Positions 55,145 through 64,000 of a stretch of DNA of 64,000 bases are shown piece by piece. The translations under genes and the position numbers were made by a program. A model generated the notes under the pieces. The model did not search any database and was not told the DNA's origin. It saw only the letters and a program-made list of their open reading frames with translations. The stretch's first letter is position 1, and each line of letters begins with the position of its first letter. Origin of the DNA: Bog-756 sp963703145 (lineage in GTDB: Bacteria; Actinomycetota; Acidimicrobiia; Acidimicrobiales; RAAP-2); assembly GCA_963703145.1 (NCBI GenBank), contig OY969793.1, positions 744,001-808,000 on the forward strand, in the 5' to 3' direction.

Positions 55145-55966
55145 ATGAGTGAGAGTGATGCAGAGACGCTGATCATCGACGACGGTGCCGATCCGTTCCC
55201 GTCCATCAGCCAGAAGCGCCGGCGCGGCGTCCGGGTGACCACGGCGGCCGCCGTGGCGCTGGGGCTCGCCCTCGGCGGCGGCGCGGTGGCCGGAGCGGCG
55301 ACCTCGTCGGCCACACCGCCGACCGGATCCTCGAGTCATTCGGGCCGACCCCCCTTCGGTGGGTCCCCGCCCGCAGCCGTGGGCACGGTCAAGTCGGTCG
55401 GTACCGACACCTTCACCCTGACCGACCGCGACGGCACCACGGTGACCGTCAACGTGGGCACGACCACCACCTACCGCGACCCCGGGGTGACCTCACCGAC
55501 GCTGGCCAACGTGACGGTGGGCGAGCACGTGGCGGTGTTCGGCACCGACGCCTCCAACACGGTGACCGCCACCAGTGTGGCCATCGGCGATCCGTCGGGA
55601 TCCGGCCGCGGCCCGGGTGGCTGGGGAGGACCGGGTGGTCCCGGCGGCGGTAGTCCGCCGGCCGCGATGGGCACGGTCAAGTCGGTGGGTACCGACACCT
55701 TCACCCTGACCGACCGCGACGGCACCACGGTGACCGTCAACGTGGGCGCCACCACCACCTACCGCGACCCCGGGGTGACCTCACCGACGCTGGCCAACGT
55801 GACGGTGGGCGAGCACGTGGCGGTGTTCGGCACCGACACCTCCAATACAGTGACCGCCACCAGCGTGGGCATCGGCTCACCACCCGCCGGTGGCAGCGGT
55901 CGGCCGGGAGGATGGGGCACCGGCAAGGGCGCGCCGACCGGGCCCCCACCGACCTCAGGCTCCTGA
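55145..55966 (+). CDS. Secreted protein with two DUF5666 repeats
   Basis: 273 residues from ATG 55145 after AAGGAG. An N-terminal cytoplasmic tail, one helix (TTAAAVALGLALGGGAVAGAA) as signal or anchor, then two almost identical small beta domains (GTVKSVGTDTFTLTDRDGTT) separated by a Gly/Pro linker, and a Gly/Pro tail. This is the DUF5666 OB-like fold seen in actinobacterial secreted proteins; function unknown. Translation may be held by the hairpin over its ribosome site. Confidence 0.85.
   Translation: MSESDAETLIIDDGADPFPSISQKRRRGVRVTTAAAVALGLALGGGAVAGAATSSATPPTGSSSHSGRPPFGGSPPAAVGTVKSVGTDTFTLTDRDGTTVTVNVGTTTTYRDPGVTSPTLANVTVGEHVAVFGTDASNTVTATSVAIGDPSGSGRGPGGWGGPGGPGGGSPPAAMGTVKSVGTDTFTLTDRDGTTVTVNVGATTTYRDPGVTSPTLANVTVGEHVAVFGTDTSNTVTATSVGIGSPPAGGSGRPGGWGTGKGAPTGPPPTSGS
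55381..55873 (+). repeat. Direct repeat of about 205 bp encoding DUF5666 copies
   Basis: Copies at 55381-55585 and 55669-55873, offset 288 bases, differ at only a few positions. The near identity shows a recent duplication or conversion. Confidence 0.9.
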
Positions 55967-55972
55967 GGTCGG
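55949..55972 (+). terminator. Hairpin at the end of the DUF5666 gene
   Basis: Perfect 11-base arms CCGACCTCAGG and CCTGAGGTCGG around a two-base CT. The stop codon (55964-55966) lies inside the second arm. No T-run follows, as is common in high-GC actinobacteria. Confidence 0.55.
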
Positions 55973-55985
55973 CCGCCGACCAGTC

Positions 55986-56017
55986 GTCCCGGCAGCGGTG
56001 CGCACCGCTGCCGGGAC
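55986..56017 (+). terminator. 32-bp perfect palindrome, probable terminator
   Basis: Arms of 16 bases (55986-56001 and 56002-56017) are exact complements with no spacer. It sits 19 bases after the stop and 13 after the previous hairpin, forming a tandem terminator-like pair. It could also be a regulator site because it is symmetrical. Confidence 0.6.
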
Positions 56018-56297
56018 ACCGCAGCCACCCACGTGCACCTCGGTGAGCGCCCCGTCGGCCCCGGCGATGACCGACCCTGGTCAGCTCCGGAACGACTCCC
56101 GCATGTGGACCGGGGAGCCTGGATCCGGCGAGACCCCGCGACGGGATGACCGCAGGCGCTGATCACGCCGTCAGAGATCCGCGGCGGGAGGCGTTTCGAG
56201 GGCTATGCTCGGGTGGTCTTCACCGCGGTCCTCAGCCCATCGCGCGAGATGCCGGGTGCGCCCACGGCGACGTGCGCACTCGGAGAGTGGTTGAGGA
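56018..56297 (+). other. Non-coding upstream region of LPFTG gene
   Basis: About 280 bases without a convincing gene. Several short frames cross it but none has a ribosome site. A promoter for the next gene should lie here; none stands out. Confidence 0.4.
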
Positions 56298-57050
56298 GTG
56301 GAGACATCGCCTGCGGGGGCGAACCGAGGTGGGTGGATGCGGGACCATGGCGGAAGTGTGCATCGGCTAGTGGCTGTAGTGGCCGCGCTCCTGGTCGTCT
56401 CCGGTGTCACGATTGCCGGCATGGGGGTCGCCACGGCCTCGGCGCGTCCCAGCCAGTTCGCGATCATCAAATTCATCCCGTCGCTCGACGAAGTGACGCT
56501 CCAGATCCCGACGCCACCGTGCCCGCACCCGTCATCGGGGTGTATCTGGAAACTGTCGGTCAACGAGCCGTTCGCACCGGGCATGCCATTCCTGGGCCAG
56601 GCCATCGGCACCACGGGCTTGCTGGTCGTGAAGTACCCCGCCACGGTCTGTGGGACCGTCCAAGGTGACGCCAGCGTCGCCCTCCAGGCTGACGTGAGCA
56701 TCGGGGGCACCGTCTGGCACTACCGGGTGGGCCACCGCATCACCATCCCATGCGGGTCGACGGGGCCCGCAGCCCCGGTGGGGGTTGCGCCAGCAGCCGG
56801 ATCGGTGGCGGCCGCGGACCCGTCCGCGGCCGAACCCTTCACCGCCGCCCTTCCGAGCGATGATCCGGGCCCAGCGATGACGAGTGCCCCGGTGGCCCAG
56901 CTCCCGTTCACCGGTCTCGACGTGAGGCCCCTGGCGTTGATCGGGGGATTCCTGGCCCTGGCCGGCCTGGTCCTGATCGCCGGATTCGACCAGCGACGGT
57001 GGGCGATGAGGCGTCTGCGGTTCATCTCGGATTGGTTCTTCCAGCTGTAG
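56298..57050 (+). CDS. Secreted protein with LPFTG sortase-like sorting signal
   Basis: 250 residues from GTG 56298, or 237 from ATG 56337. A signal peptide (LVAVVAALLVVSGVTIAG) leads to a beta-rich domain with two Cys pairs (PPCPHPSSGC, ATVCG ... IPCGS). An Ala/Pro linker follows, then LPFTG (about residue 205), a hydrophobic helix (LALIGGFLALAGLVLIAGF) and a basic tail (QRRWAMRRLR). That order is the cell-wall sorting signal, though the tail is longer than usual. Domain function is unknown. Confidence 0.7.
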   Translation: METSPAGANRGGWMRDHGGSVHRLVAVVAALLVVSGVTIAGMGVATASARPSQFAIIKFIPSLDEVTLQIPTPPCPHPSSGCIWKLSVNEPFAPGMPFLGQAIGTTGLLVVKYPATVCGTVQGDASVALQADVSIGGTVWHYRVGHRITIPCGSTGPAAPVGVAPAAGSVAAADPSAAEPFTAALPSDDPGPAMTSAPVAQLPFTGLDVRPLALIGGFLALAGLVLIAGFDQRRWAMRRLRFISDWFFQL

Positions 57051-57195
57051 GGGCCACGACCGATGTCAACGCTCCCGGATTGGTCACCGACCCGGAGATG
57101 GAGCGAGGCGTCGCGACGGGATCAGGAGGCAGACGGGGTGCGTACTCGGGACGTCAACGGTCAGCTGCCCATCTGACGGGGATCCGGCTCACTAC

Positions 57196-58788
57196 TCAGA
57201 CCACGTCAGCGTTGGGTGGCACCACCGTTGCCTGGAGGACCGTGGTGCGTGGCTGTTCTTCGAACAGGCTCGGCTGGCCGATGCTCTCGGTGCGAGGGTG
57301 ACCCCGCCTCCACCAGCTCCTCACGGCCGTGGTGATCACGACGGTGGCCAACACCAGAGGCACCGGGCCCAGTTCGAATCGGAAGCGCTCATTCTCACCG
57401 ATCTCGACGAGTGAGCTGACCGCCAGCCCGTAGGCCGTGGTCCACCAGAGCACCGCCAGCGTTCCGGCTATGCCGGGATCGGTCCGCCGGCGCCTCCACG
57501 CCAGTATCGGTCCGCCGATCAGCGCGCACAGATAGACCACGATGGTCTGCAGGGAAAGCCATGCCAGCGGACTAGGGGTATGGAGGAAGGCCGCCTCGGC
57601 GGCGGCTGGATCGGGACTCGGCTGCCACTCCACCAACCGGTCGTAGACGCTGGAGTAGGTGTGCATGTGGGGCCAGTTCAAGGAGTTGGCAAAGTTCTGG
57701 TCGCTGGGTACCAACCACACCTGGATCGAGGCATTGATGTCGCTCAGGTATGCGGACGGCTCGGCCGCGATGTAGGCCAGATCGTCGTGCAGGTACTGGG
57801 AGGACACCTTGATGTAGAGAGGATTGTTGAAGTTGGTGGCGCCGTCGGCCTTGATCAGCTGTCCGAGCGCAGCGATGGCGTTCGGCGAGGCCTTCACGAA
57901 GCGCGGCACGTAGGCCTCGGGATTGCCGAACGCCGGCACCGATGCCAAGGGGGTGAGCGTTCCTTGCTGTTCGAGTTTCTTCAGGGTCGACGGGGGTGCT
58001 TTGTACAGCACCAGTCGAGCCACATTCATCCCCAACCAGCTGCTGGTGGTGGAGGTCCCGAACATGATTTCATTTTTGGCGTACCAGGTGACGACCACGA
58101 GCAGCGGTATGACTGCGACCACCAGCACCCGCCTCCAGTGGCGGTGCAGCACCACCACGACGACCCCCGATGCCACCACCAGCCATTCGATCTGATAGGT
58201 GCTGTCCAGCATCACGATGACGGCGTAGGCGCCGAAGAACCCCACGCCGAACCAGATCCTTCTGGTGCGGAGAAACCGGATGAGGCACCAGGCGCCCAGT
58301 GCTCCCATCGCCGCGGTGGGGTAGGCGTAGTCGAGCCAGTTCTCGAACAGGAGATAGGCCGGTGACGCCACGACGCCGACCACGGTGACAGCGAGGGCCA
58401 CCCATTGGGGGACGCCCAGTTCCACCATGACCAGGTAGGTGCACAGTACGAGGACCAGTCCGAGCGCCAGGGCACAGACCGTCTCGAACGGCCGTTGTGC
58501 CCCATGGGGCAGCTTGAGGATGGTGCCGCTGAACAGGTTGAACAGGGGCGGCTGGCTGTTCAGGTGCCAGACGCTCTCGACCAGGTGGTGCTTGAGGAGG
58601 TTGACGTCGAGCAGCTGGTACTTGTCGGTGGCGAAGGTGCCCTCGAGGATGCTGTCGTCGAAGCGGACGCCGGCCACGGCCGCAAGGGCGCGGGACACGG
58701 CAAAAGCGGCGACGAGCACCGCGATGGGCCATCGGGCCTGCCACTGCTGTCGCCAGCCCTGCATGCCCCTCAGAGTGCCAGCAGTCAC
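57196..58788 (-). CDS. Polytopic membrane protein, GT-C-like
   Basis: 530 residues, about ten hydrophobic helices. After the first helix comes a loop with RFDDSILEGTFATDKYQ and SQPPLFNLFSG, reminiscent of the acidic first loop and proline-rich helix end in GT-C enzymes such as GT39/PMT. A large extracytoplasmic loop (about 285-390) and a cytoplasmic Pro/Thr tail follow. I call it a probable polyprenyl-phosphate-sugar-dependent transferase with limited certainty. It converges with the LPFTG gene and is divergent from the acyltransferase. Confidence 0.55.
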   Translation of the reverse strand: MTAGTLRGMQGWRQQWQARWPIAVLVAAFAVSRALAAVAGVRFDDSILEGTFATDKYQLLDVNLLKHHLVESVWHLNSQPPLFNLFSGTILKLPHGAQRPFETVCALALGLVLVLCTYLVMVELGVPQWVALAVTVVGVVASPAYLLFENWLDYAYPTAAMGALGAWCLIRFLRTRRIWFGVGFFGAYAVIVMLDSTYQIEWLVVASGVVVVVLHRHWRRVLVVAVIPLLVVVTWYAKNEIMFGTSTTSSWLGMNVARLVLYKAPPSTLKKLEQQGTLTPLASVPAFGNPEAYVPRFVKASPNAIAALGQLIKADGATNFNNPLYIKVSSQYLHDDLAYIAAEPSAYLSDINASIQVWLVPSDQNFANSLNWPHMHTYSSVYDRLVEWQPSPDPAAAEAAFLHTPSPLAWLSLQTIVVYLCALIGGPILAWRRRRTDPGIAGTLAVLWWTTAYGLAVSSLVEIGENERFRFELGPVPLVLATVVITTAVRSWWRRGHPRTESIGQPSLFEEQPRTTVLQATVVPPNADVV

Positions 58789-59175
58789 CCGAGCACTCTA
58801 GCGATCGATGGTTGGTCGCTCTGGACCGTGGGCTGGAGGTCTGCCGGTGGTCAACACACGTCCGGGACGGGTGCCGAACGGCGAAAGCGGGTGCGATCCC
58901 GCGTCGGCTACCGGTGGCTGCACCTCGGTGACCGGACACGGCCGGTGATCGAAGTGTCGAGCAGGCCTGGAGTACCGTAATGGGTCCGGCACTCACCCCG
59001 GTGGGCTGACCGATGCCCGGCATCGGCGGAGGACCACTGGAGTGGCATGAGGCGCAACGAGGGGGGGACTGCACGTTGATGGTCGACGGCACCGCACGTT
59101 TCTTCGGCATGGTGTCCCACCGCGCCCCCGTCGTGGTGGGACACGGGTGCGGCGATCTCCGGCGGTGAGCGGACA
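58789..59175. other. Divergent intergenic region with long hairpin
   Basis: About 390 bases between the leftward GT-C-like gene and the rightward acyltransferase. Perfect ten-base arms GTGTCCCACC (59112-59121) and GGTGGGACAC (59135-59144) with a 13-base loop lie 32 bases before the acyltransferase start, so they are probably in its leader or operator. Otherwise I see nothing coding. Confidence 0.5.
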
Positions 59176-61203
59176 GTGACCGAGCCGCTGGCCGGTCAGG
59201 CCTACCCCCCACGTCCTTCGGCCACCGGGAAGGATCGCATCGCCGCCCTCGACGGCCTGCGAGCGCTGTCCCTGTTCATCCTCATGGGCTACCACTTCGG
59301 TGTGGGCTGGTTGCAGGGCGGCTTCTTCGGCCTGGACATCTTCTATGTGCTGTCGGGCTATCTGATCACCGGCCTGCTGGTCAGCGAGTACCACAAACGC
59401 AGTCGGATCGCTCTCGGGGCCTTCTGGCTCCGCCGCGCTCGCCGCCTCTTGCCTGCGCTCCTCATCGTCTTGGTCGTGGTGTCGCTGATGGTTCGATTCG
59501 CCGAGCCCACGGGCCTGTTTCCGGATTTCCGGATCAGTGCGCTCTCGGCCCTGTTCTACTTCTCCAATTGGTGGCAGATCGCGGCCAGTACCAACTACTT
59601 CGTCACGGTGGGCCCCGTGTACCCGCTCGCCCACACCTGGTCGCTCGCCGTCGAGGAGCAGTTCTACCTGGTGTGGCCGCTGGTCGTCGTGGCCGTCATG
59701 ACCCTGTCCCGGACGTTCGTCCGCGGGCTCAGAGTCCTGCTGGTCCTCTCCGTGGTGGGTGCCGGCGCATCGGCGTTCGAGATGGTCCACCGGTACAGCC
59801 CGACGGCCAACCTGACGCGGCTGTACTTCGGCACGGACACCCACGCCCAGTCCATCCTGATCGGTGCGGTGTTGGCCTGCTCCATGACCATGCTCCAGAT
59901 GCGCCGCGGGAACACCGGCATGGCCCCTGATGCTCGCTCGAACACCGGCCAAGTGCTGCTGACGATCCTTGGGCTCGCCGGCGTGGCCGGCATGGTGACG
60001 CTGACCAATACCCTCGTCGGTACCTCGCCGTTCGACTACCGGGGCGGGTTCACACTGTCGGCGCTGTCCGCTGCCGCCATGATCATTGGGGCGGTGTGCG
60101 TACCCAATGGACCGATGGCCCGGGTGCTGTCACTCAGGCCGGTGGTCTGGGTGGGCACGGTCTCGTACGGCGCCTACCTCTGGCACTACCCGGTCTTCGT
60201 CTTCTTGGACTTCAACCGGACCGGCCTGTTCGGCTTCCCCTTGTTAGTCGTGCGGTTCGCGCTCACGTTCGTGCTGGCCACCCTCAGCTACTACCTCGTG
60301 GAACGACCGGTGATCTACAAGGTCTTCTGGCGGTCGGTGAAGGCGGTGTCGCCGGCGGCTGCGGCCACGGTGGCCACGGTGGCGGTGGTCCTGCTCGCCA
60401 CCCTCTCCCCCGGGGCCGAGGCCATTCCGGTCGGGGTGCCGAGTCAGCAGGCCGGACAGGCCGAACTCGAGGCATTTCAGGTCAAGAGCTTTGCCGGAGA
60501 TGGCCATCGGGTGCGCGTCCTGATGGTCGGCGACTCGCTGTCGCTCACGGTGTCGATCGGAATGGCGGCCTTTGCCAAGCGCTACGGCGTCGACCTGGGC
60601 GGCCGATCCACCACGGGCTGCGGGTTGGCGGTCGCCCTCCCGGTCACGATCCACGGTGTCATCGGCGACCCGTTCCCGGGATGCCAGAATTGGCCGACCA
60701 CCTGGACCCAGGACGTCGACCAACTCCATCCGCAGGTGGTGGGCCTCATCATCGGATGGTGGGAGACGCCTGACCGCATCTACCAGGGCCGCTGGCAGCA
60801 CCTCGGCGACCCGTCCTTCGACGCCTACGAGACGGCCCAGCTGACCAGGGCCGTCGGTATCCTGAGTTCGACCGGGGCGCATGTCGCACTGTTCACCGCC
60901 CCGTACTTCAACAGCGGTGACCAGCCCGACGGGGAGCCCTGGGATGAGGATGCCACGAGCCGGGTCGACCGTTTGAACTCGATCATCGAGCAGGTGGCAT
61001 CCGAGCATCCGGGCGTGGTATCGGTGATCCCCCTGCACGACTATCTCGATCCCGATGGCCACTTCACCTGGGCCATTCACGGCCTCGTGGTGCGCCAACC
61101 CGACGGGATCCACACGACGCTGGCCGGTGGCGCCTATCTGGCTCCCAAGGTGCTCCCTAAGCTCGAAGCGCTGGGCGCCACACCGGCGCCTCCTCCGGGC
61201 TAG
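59176..61203 (+). CDS. OafA-type acyltransferase with SGNH domain
   Basis: 675 residues from GTG. Residues 20-390: acyltransferase-3 membrane domain with RIAALDGLRALSLFILMGYH (R-x10-H type catalytic motif), FFGLDIFYVLSGYLITGLL, FWLRRARRLLPALL and TWSLAVEEQFYLVWPL. Residues 440-670: SGNH hydrolase-like domain, VLMVGDSLSL (Ser), with GIHTTLAGGAYLA near the end (in DGIHTTLAGG) offering the catalytic His. Such proteins O-acetylate or otherwise acylate surface sugars or peptidoglycan: the membrane part passes acyl groups outwards, the SGNH part attaches them. Confidence 0.92.
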   Translation: MTEPLAGQAYPPRPSATGKDRIAALDGLRALSLFILMGYHFGVGWLQGGFFGLDIFYVLSGYLITGLLVSEYHKRSRIALGAFWLRRARRLLPALLIVLVVVSLMVRFAEPTGLFPDFRISALSALFYFSNWWQIAASTNYFVTVGPVYPLAHTWSLAVEEQFYLVWPLVVVAVMTLSRTFVRGLRVLLVLSVVGAGASAFEMVHRYSPTANLTRLYFGTDTHAQSILIGAVLACSMTMLQMRRGNTGMAPDARSNTGQVLLTILGLAGVAGMVTLTNTLVGTSPFDYRGGFTLSALSAAAMIIGAVCVPNGPMARVLSLRPVVWVGTVSYGAYLWHYPVFVFLDFNRTGLFGFPLLVVRFALTFVLATLSYYLVERPVIYKVFWRSVKAVSPAAAATVATVAVVLLATLSPGAEAIPVGVPSQQAGQAELEAFQVKSFAGDGHRVRVLMVGDSLSLTVSIGMAAFAKRYGVDLGGRSTTGCGLAVALPVTIHGVIGDPFPGCQNWPTTWTQDVDQLHPQVVGLIIGWWETPDRIYQGRWQHLGDPSFDAYETAQLTRAVGILSSTGAHVALFTAPYFNSGDQPDGEPWDEDATSRVDRLNSIIEQVASEHPGVVSVIPLHDYLDPDGHFTWAIHGLVVRQPDGIHTTLAGGAYLAPKVLPKLEALGATPAPPPG

Positions 61204-61331
61204 GACCTGCGGTGGCTAAGCGCTCCGACTGCTCCGTGGTGGTCGGTGCACGCCGTCGAGCGCGCCTGGGGCCGGGACACGCCACGCGGGCCAGTCGACG
61301 CTCGGTGTCGTGGGCCGTTTAGCCTCCTTTC

Positions 61332-62138
61332 ATGGCCACCTTGTCTGAGCTCTTGTCGGACCTCGACGACGAGTACCGCGACCTCCACGCTCTCGTGGCA
61401 CCGCTCGGCCCCGACGACCCGGCATGGGACCGGCCGACCCCGGCCGAGGGTTGGACGGTGCAGGACCAGATCGGCCATCTGGCCTTCTTCGACGAGGTGG
61501 GCCGGATGGCCATGGTCGAGCCCGACCAGTTCGCCGCCCTGGTCGACGAGCTGATGGTGGCTGAGGGCGATCCCATGGAGGTGCACCTGGCACGGAGCCG
61601 CGCCTTGACCGGTGGCGGCGTGCTGGCGTGGTGGGAGGGTGCCCATCGGGCCATGATGGAGGCCTTTGCCGGTGCCGACCCGTCGATCCGCGTCCCCTGG
61701 TTCGGTCCCCCCATGGGGGCGCTCTCGTTCGTGTCGGCCCGGCTGATGGAGACCTGGGCCCACGGCCAGGACGTGGCCGATGCCCTCGGGGCGGAGCGCC
61801 GGCCCACCGACCGACTGCGCCACATCGCCCATCTGGGGGTCAGGGCCCGGCCGTTCTCCTACCTGATCCACGACCGCCCCGTCCCGCCCGGGCAGATCGA
61901 CGTCGTCCTCGCCGCGCCGTCCGGCAACGAGTGGCGATGGGTGGCCGGAACGGATGGCACCGAGATGGCCGGATCGGTGTCGGGCACGGCGCTCGACTTC
62001 TGCCTCGTGGTCACCCAACGGGTCCATGTGTCCGACACGGGCCTGGTGGTCGAGGGGGACCTGGCCGCCGACTGGCTGTCGGTGGCCCAGGCCTTCGCCG
62101 GCGCGGCCGGAACCGGCCGGCCTCCACGCTCGGGCTAA
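61332..62138 (+). CDS. TIGR03084-type DinB/mycothiol-isomerase-like metal-binding protein
   Basis: 268 residues. RPTPAEGWTVQDQIGHLAFFD gives the first metal-ligand His; GPPMGALSFVSARLMETWAHGQDVADALG supplies the second His region, as in the mycothiol-dependent maleylpyruvate isomerase/DinB fold. The C-terminal domain is alpha/beta. Function is unsettled; thiol transfer is a family theme. Its end overlaps the convergent aldolase gene by four bases. Confidence 0.85.
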   Translation: MATLSELLSDLDDEYRDLHALVAPLGPDDPAWDRPTPAEGWTVQDQIGHLAFFDEVGRMAMVEPDQFAALVDELMVAEGDPMEVHLARSRALTGGGVLAWWEGAHRAMMEAFAGADPSIRVPWFGPPMGALSFVSARLMETWAHGQDVADALGAERRPTDRLRHIAHLGVRARPFSYLIHDRPVPPGQIDVVLAAPSGNEWRWVAGTDGTEMAGSVSGTALDFCLVVTQRVHVSDTGLVVEGDLAADWLSVAQAFAGAAGTGRPPRSG

Positions 62139-63189
62139 GTCCGGGTCCCTCCGGCCGCCATTACCCGGGCCACCGCCGCCACCAGGGCATCGACATCGTC
62201 CTCGGTGGTGTCGAACGACGCCATCCACCGCACCACACCGGTGGCCTCGTCCCACAGGTAGAAGGGGAACTCCTCTTGCAAGACCTCGGTCGCCGACCGT
62301 GGGAGGAGGGCGAACACCCCGTTGGCCTGTACCGGATAGGCCAGCGACACACCGGGCACGGCGGTCACCCCGTCGGCCAGGCGCTGCGCCATGGTGTTGG
62401 CGTGGGTGGCGTTCCGCCGCCACAGGTCATCGCTCAACAGGGCGACGAACTGGGCCGAGACGAATCGCATCTTCGAGGCCAGCTGCATCGACTGTTTGCG
62501 GAGGTAACGCATCGGGGAGTCGCCGGCGCCGCCGAAGACGACTACCGCCTCGGCCCCCATGGCACCGTTCTTGGTGCCGCCGAAGGAGAGTACGTCGACA
62601 CCGGCGGCCGAGCCGAAGGTACTGAGCCCCACTCCCAGGGAGGCGGCGGCGTTGGCCAGTCGGGCACCGTCGAGGTGGAGCATCATGCCGCGATCGTGGG
62701 CCCAGTTCGCCAGCGCCGCCACCTCGTCGACCAGGTAGCGGGTGCCGACCTCGGTCGACTGGGTGATCGAGACCACCCGGGGCTGTACGTGGTGCTCGTC
62801 CCCGACTCCACCGGCAGCCCGTTCCACCAACTCGGGAGTCAGCTTCCCGTCCGGGGTGGGGACCGCCACCAGCTTGCTGCCGAGGAACCGCTCGGGGGCC
62901 CCGCACTCGTCGACGTTGATGTGGGCGCCCTCGGCGCAGATCACCGCCTCGAACGGCCGGAGCAGGGACTGGAGGCCCACCACGTTGGCCCCGGTGCCGT
63001 TGAACACGAAGAAGGCATCGGCATCGTCCCCGAAGTGCTCCTTGAACAAGGCGGTGGCCCGGGCCGTGACCGGATCGGCCCCGTAGGAGGGGGCATGGTC
63101 GACATTGGCCGCCATGATGGCCTCCAACACCTCGGGATGGACCCCGGACCAGTTGTCGCTGGCGAAGGTGCGATGTCGCCCCTGGCTCA

Positions 63190-63190
<1 letters not shown>
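62135..63190 (-). CDS. Threonine aldolase family protein (beta-eliminating lyase)
   Basis: 351 residues. ATG 63190 fits the family's N-terminus (FASDNWSGVHPEVLEAI). PLP-binding Lys in LSFGGTKNGAMGAEA, GTGANVVGLQSLL, LHLDGARLANAAASLG with the conserved Asp-Gly-Ala-Arg. It cleaves L-threonine or related beta-hydroxy amino acids to glycine and an aldehyde. The start overlaps the stop of the EttA gene by one base (TGATG). Confidence 0.92.
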
Positions 63191-63999
<809 letters not shown>

Positions 64000-64000
64000 G

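Overview
The window is GC-rich DNA with G/C-ending codons, many GTG and TTG starts, and operons whose genes overlap by ATGA or GTGA. It fits a high-GC actinobacterium. An Acidimicrobiia-like lineage is my best guess, from the secreted 42-residue repeats (GYWLVASDGG type), the DnaQ-UvrC fusion, the F420 (Ddn-type) and TIGR03084-type proteins, and apparently leaderless promoters. This is inference; no rRNA is present.

Bases 1-7.4k: a tail-to-head operon for a surface glycan (processive GT2, HlyD-like adaptor, membrane/TPR protein, giant GT-C protein). Bases 7.5-22.3k: secreted TIM-barrel glycosidase-like proteins of two types, a very large PQQ/HYDIN/Calx-beta-like protein, an XRE/nucleotidyltransferase pair and a pyruvyl transferase. 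Three genes here carry single-base insertions; the large one carries about 21, nearly all in one direction, which looks like sequence error.

Bases 22.4-35.2k: the most unusual part. A palindrome-bearing promoter precedes a coupled operon: a 30-codon ORF, a DUF6875-like protein, YbaK, two soluble or peripheral glycosyltransferases, a GT-C enzyme, and one 1773-residue polypeptide that joins a Wzx-like flippase, a GT4 glycosyltransferase, an NRPS adenylation domain, a carrier domain and a thioesterase. A convergent Sfp-type phosphopantetheinyl transferase and a cytochrome P450 follow. I read it as a system that builds, flips and aminoacylates (or acylates) a surface glycan or glycolipid.

Bases 35.4-39.4k: a TetR-controlled Ddn/YrdB operon with a clear promoter and operators, a frameshifted PNPOx-type gene and two VapBC modules. 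Bases 39.5-49k: a repeat-rich secreted metallophosphatase, an aldo/keto reductase, an enoyl-CoA hydratase/dienoyl-CoA reductase pair and a GH50-like secreted glycosidase. Bases 49.2-64k: mostly housekeeping and envelope genes (acyl-CoA dehydrogenase, trpD, DnaQ-UvrC, thioredoxin-like, GAF-GGDEF, DUF5666, an LPFTG protein, a GT-C-like protein, OafA-type acyltransferase, threonine aldolase, EttA). I saw no tRNA, rRNA, CRISPR array, transposase or integrase.
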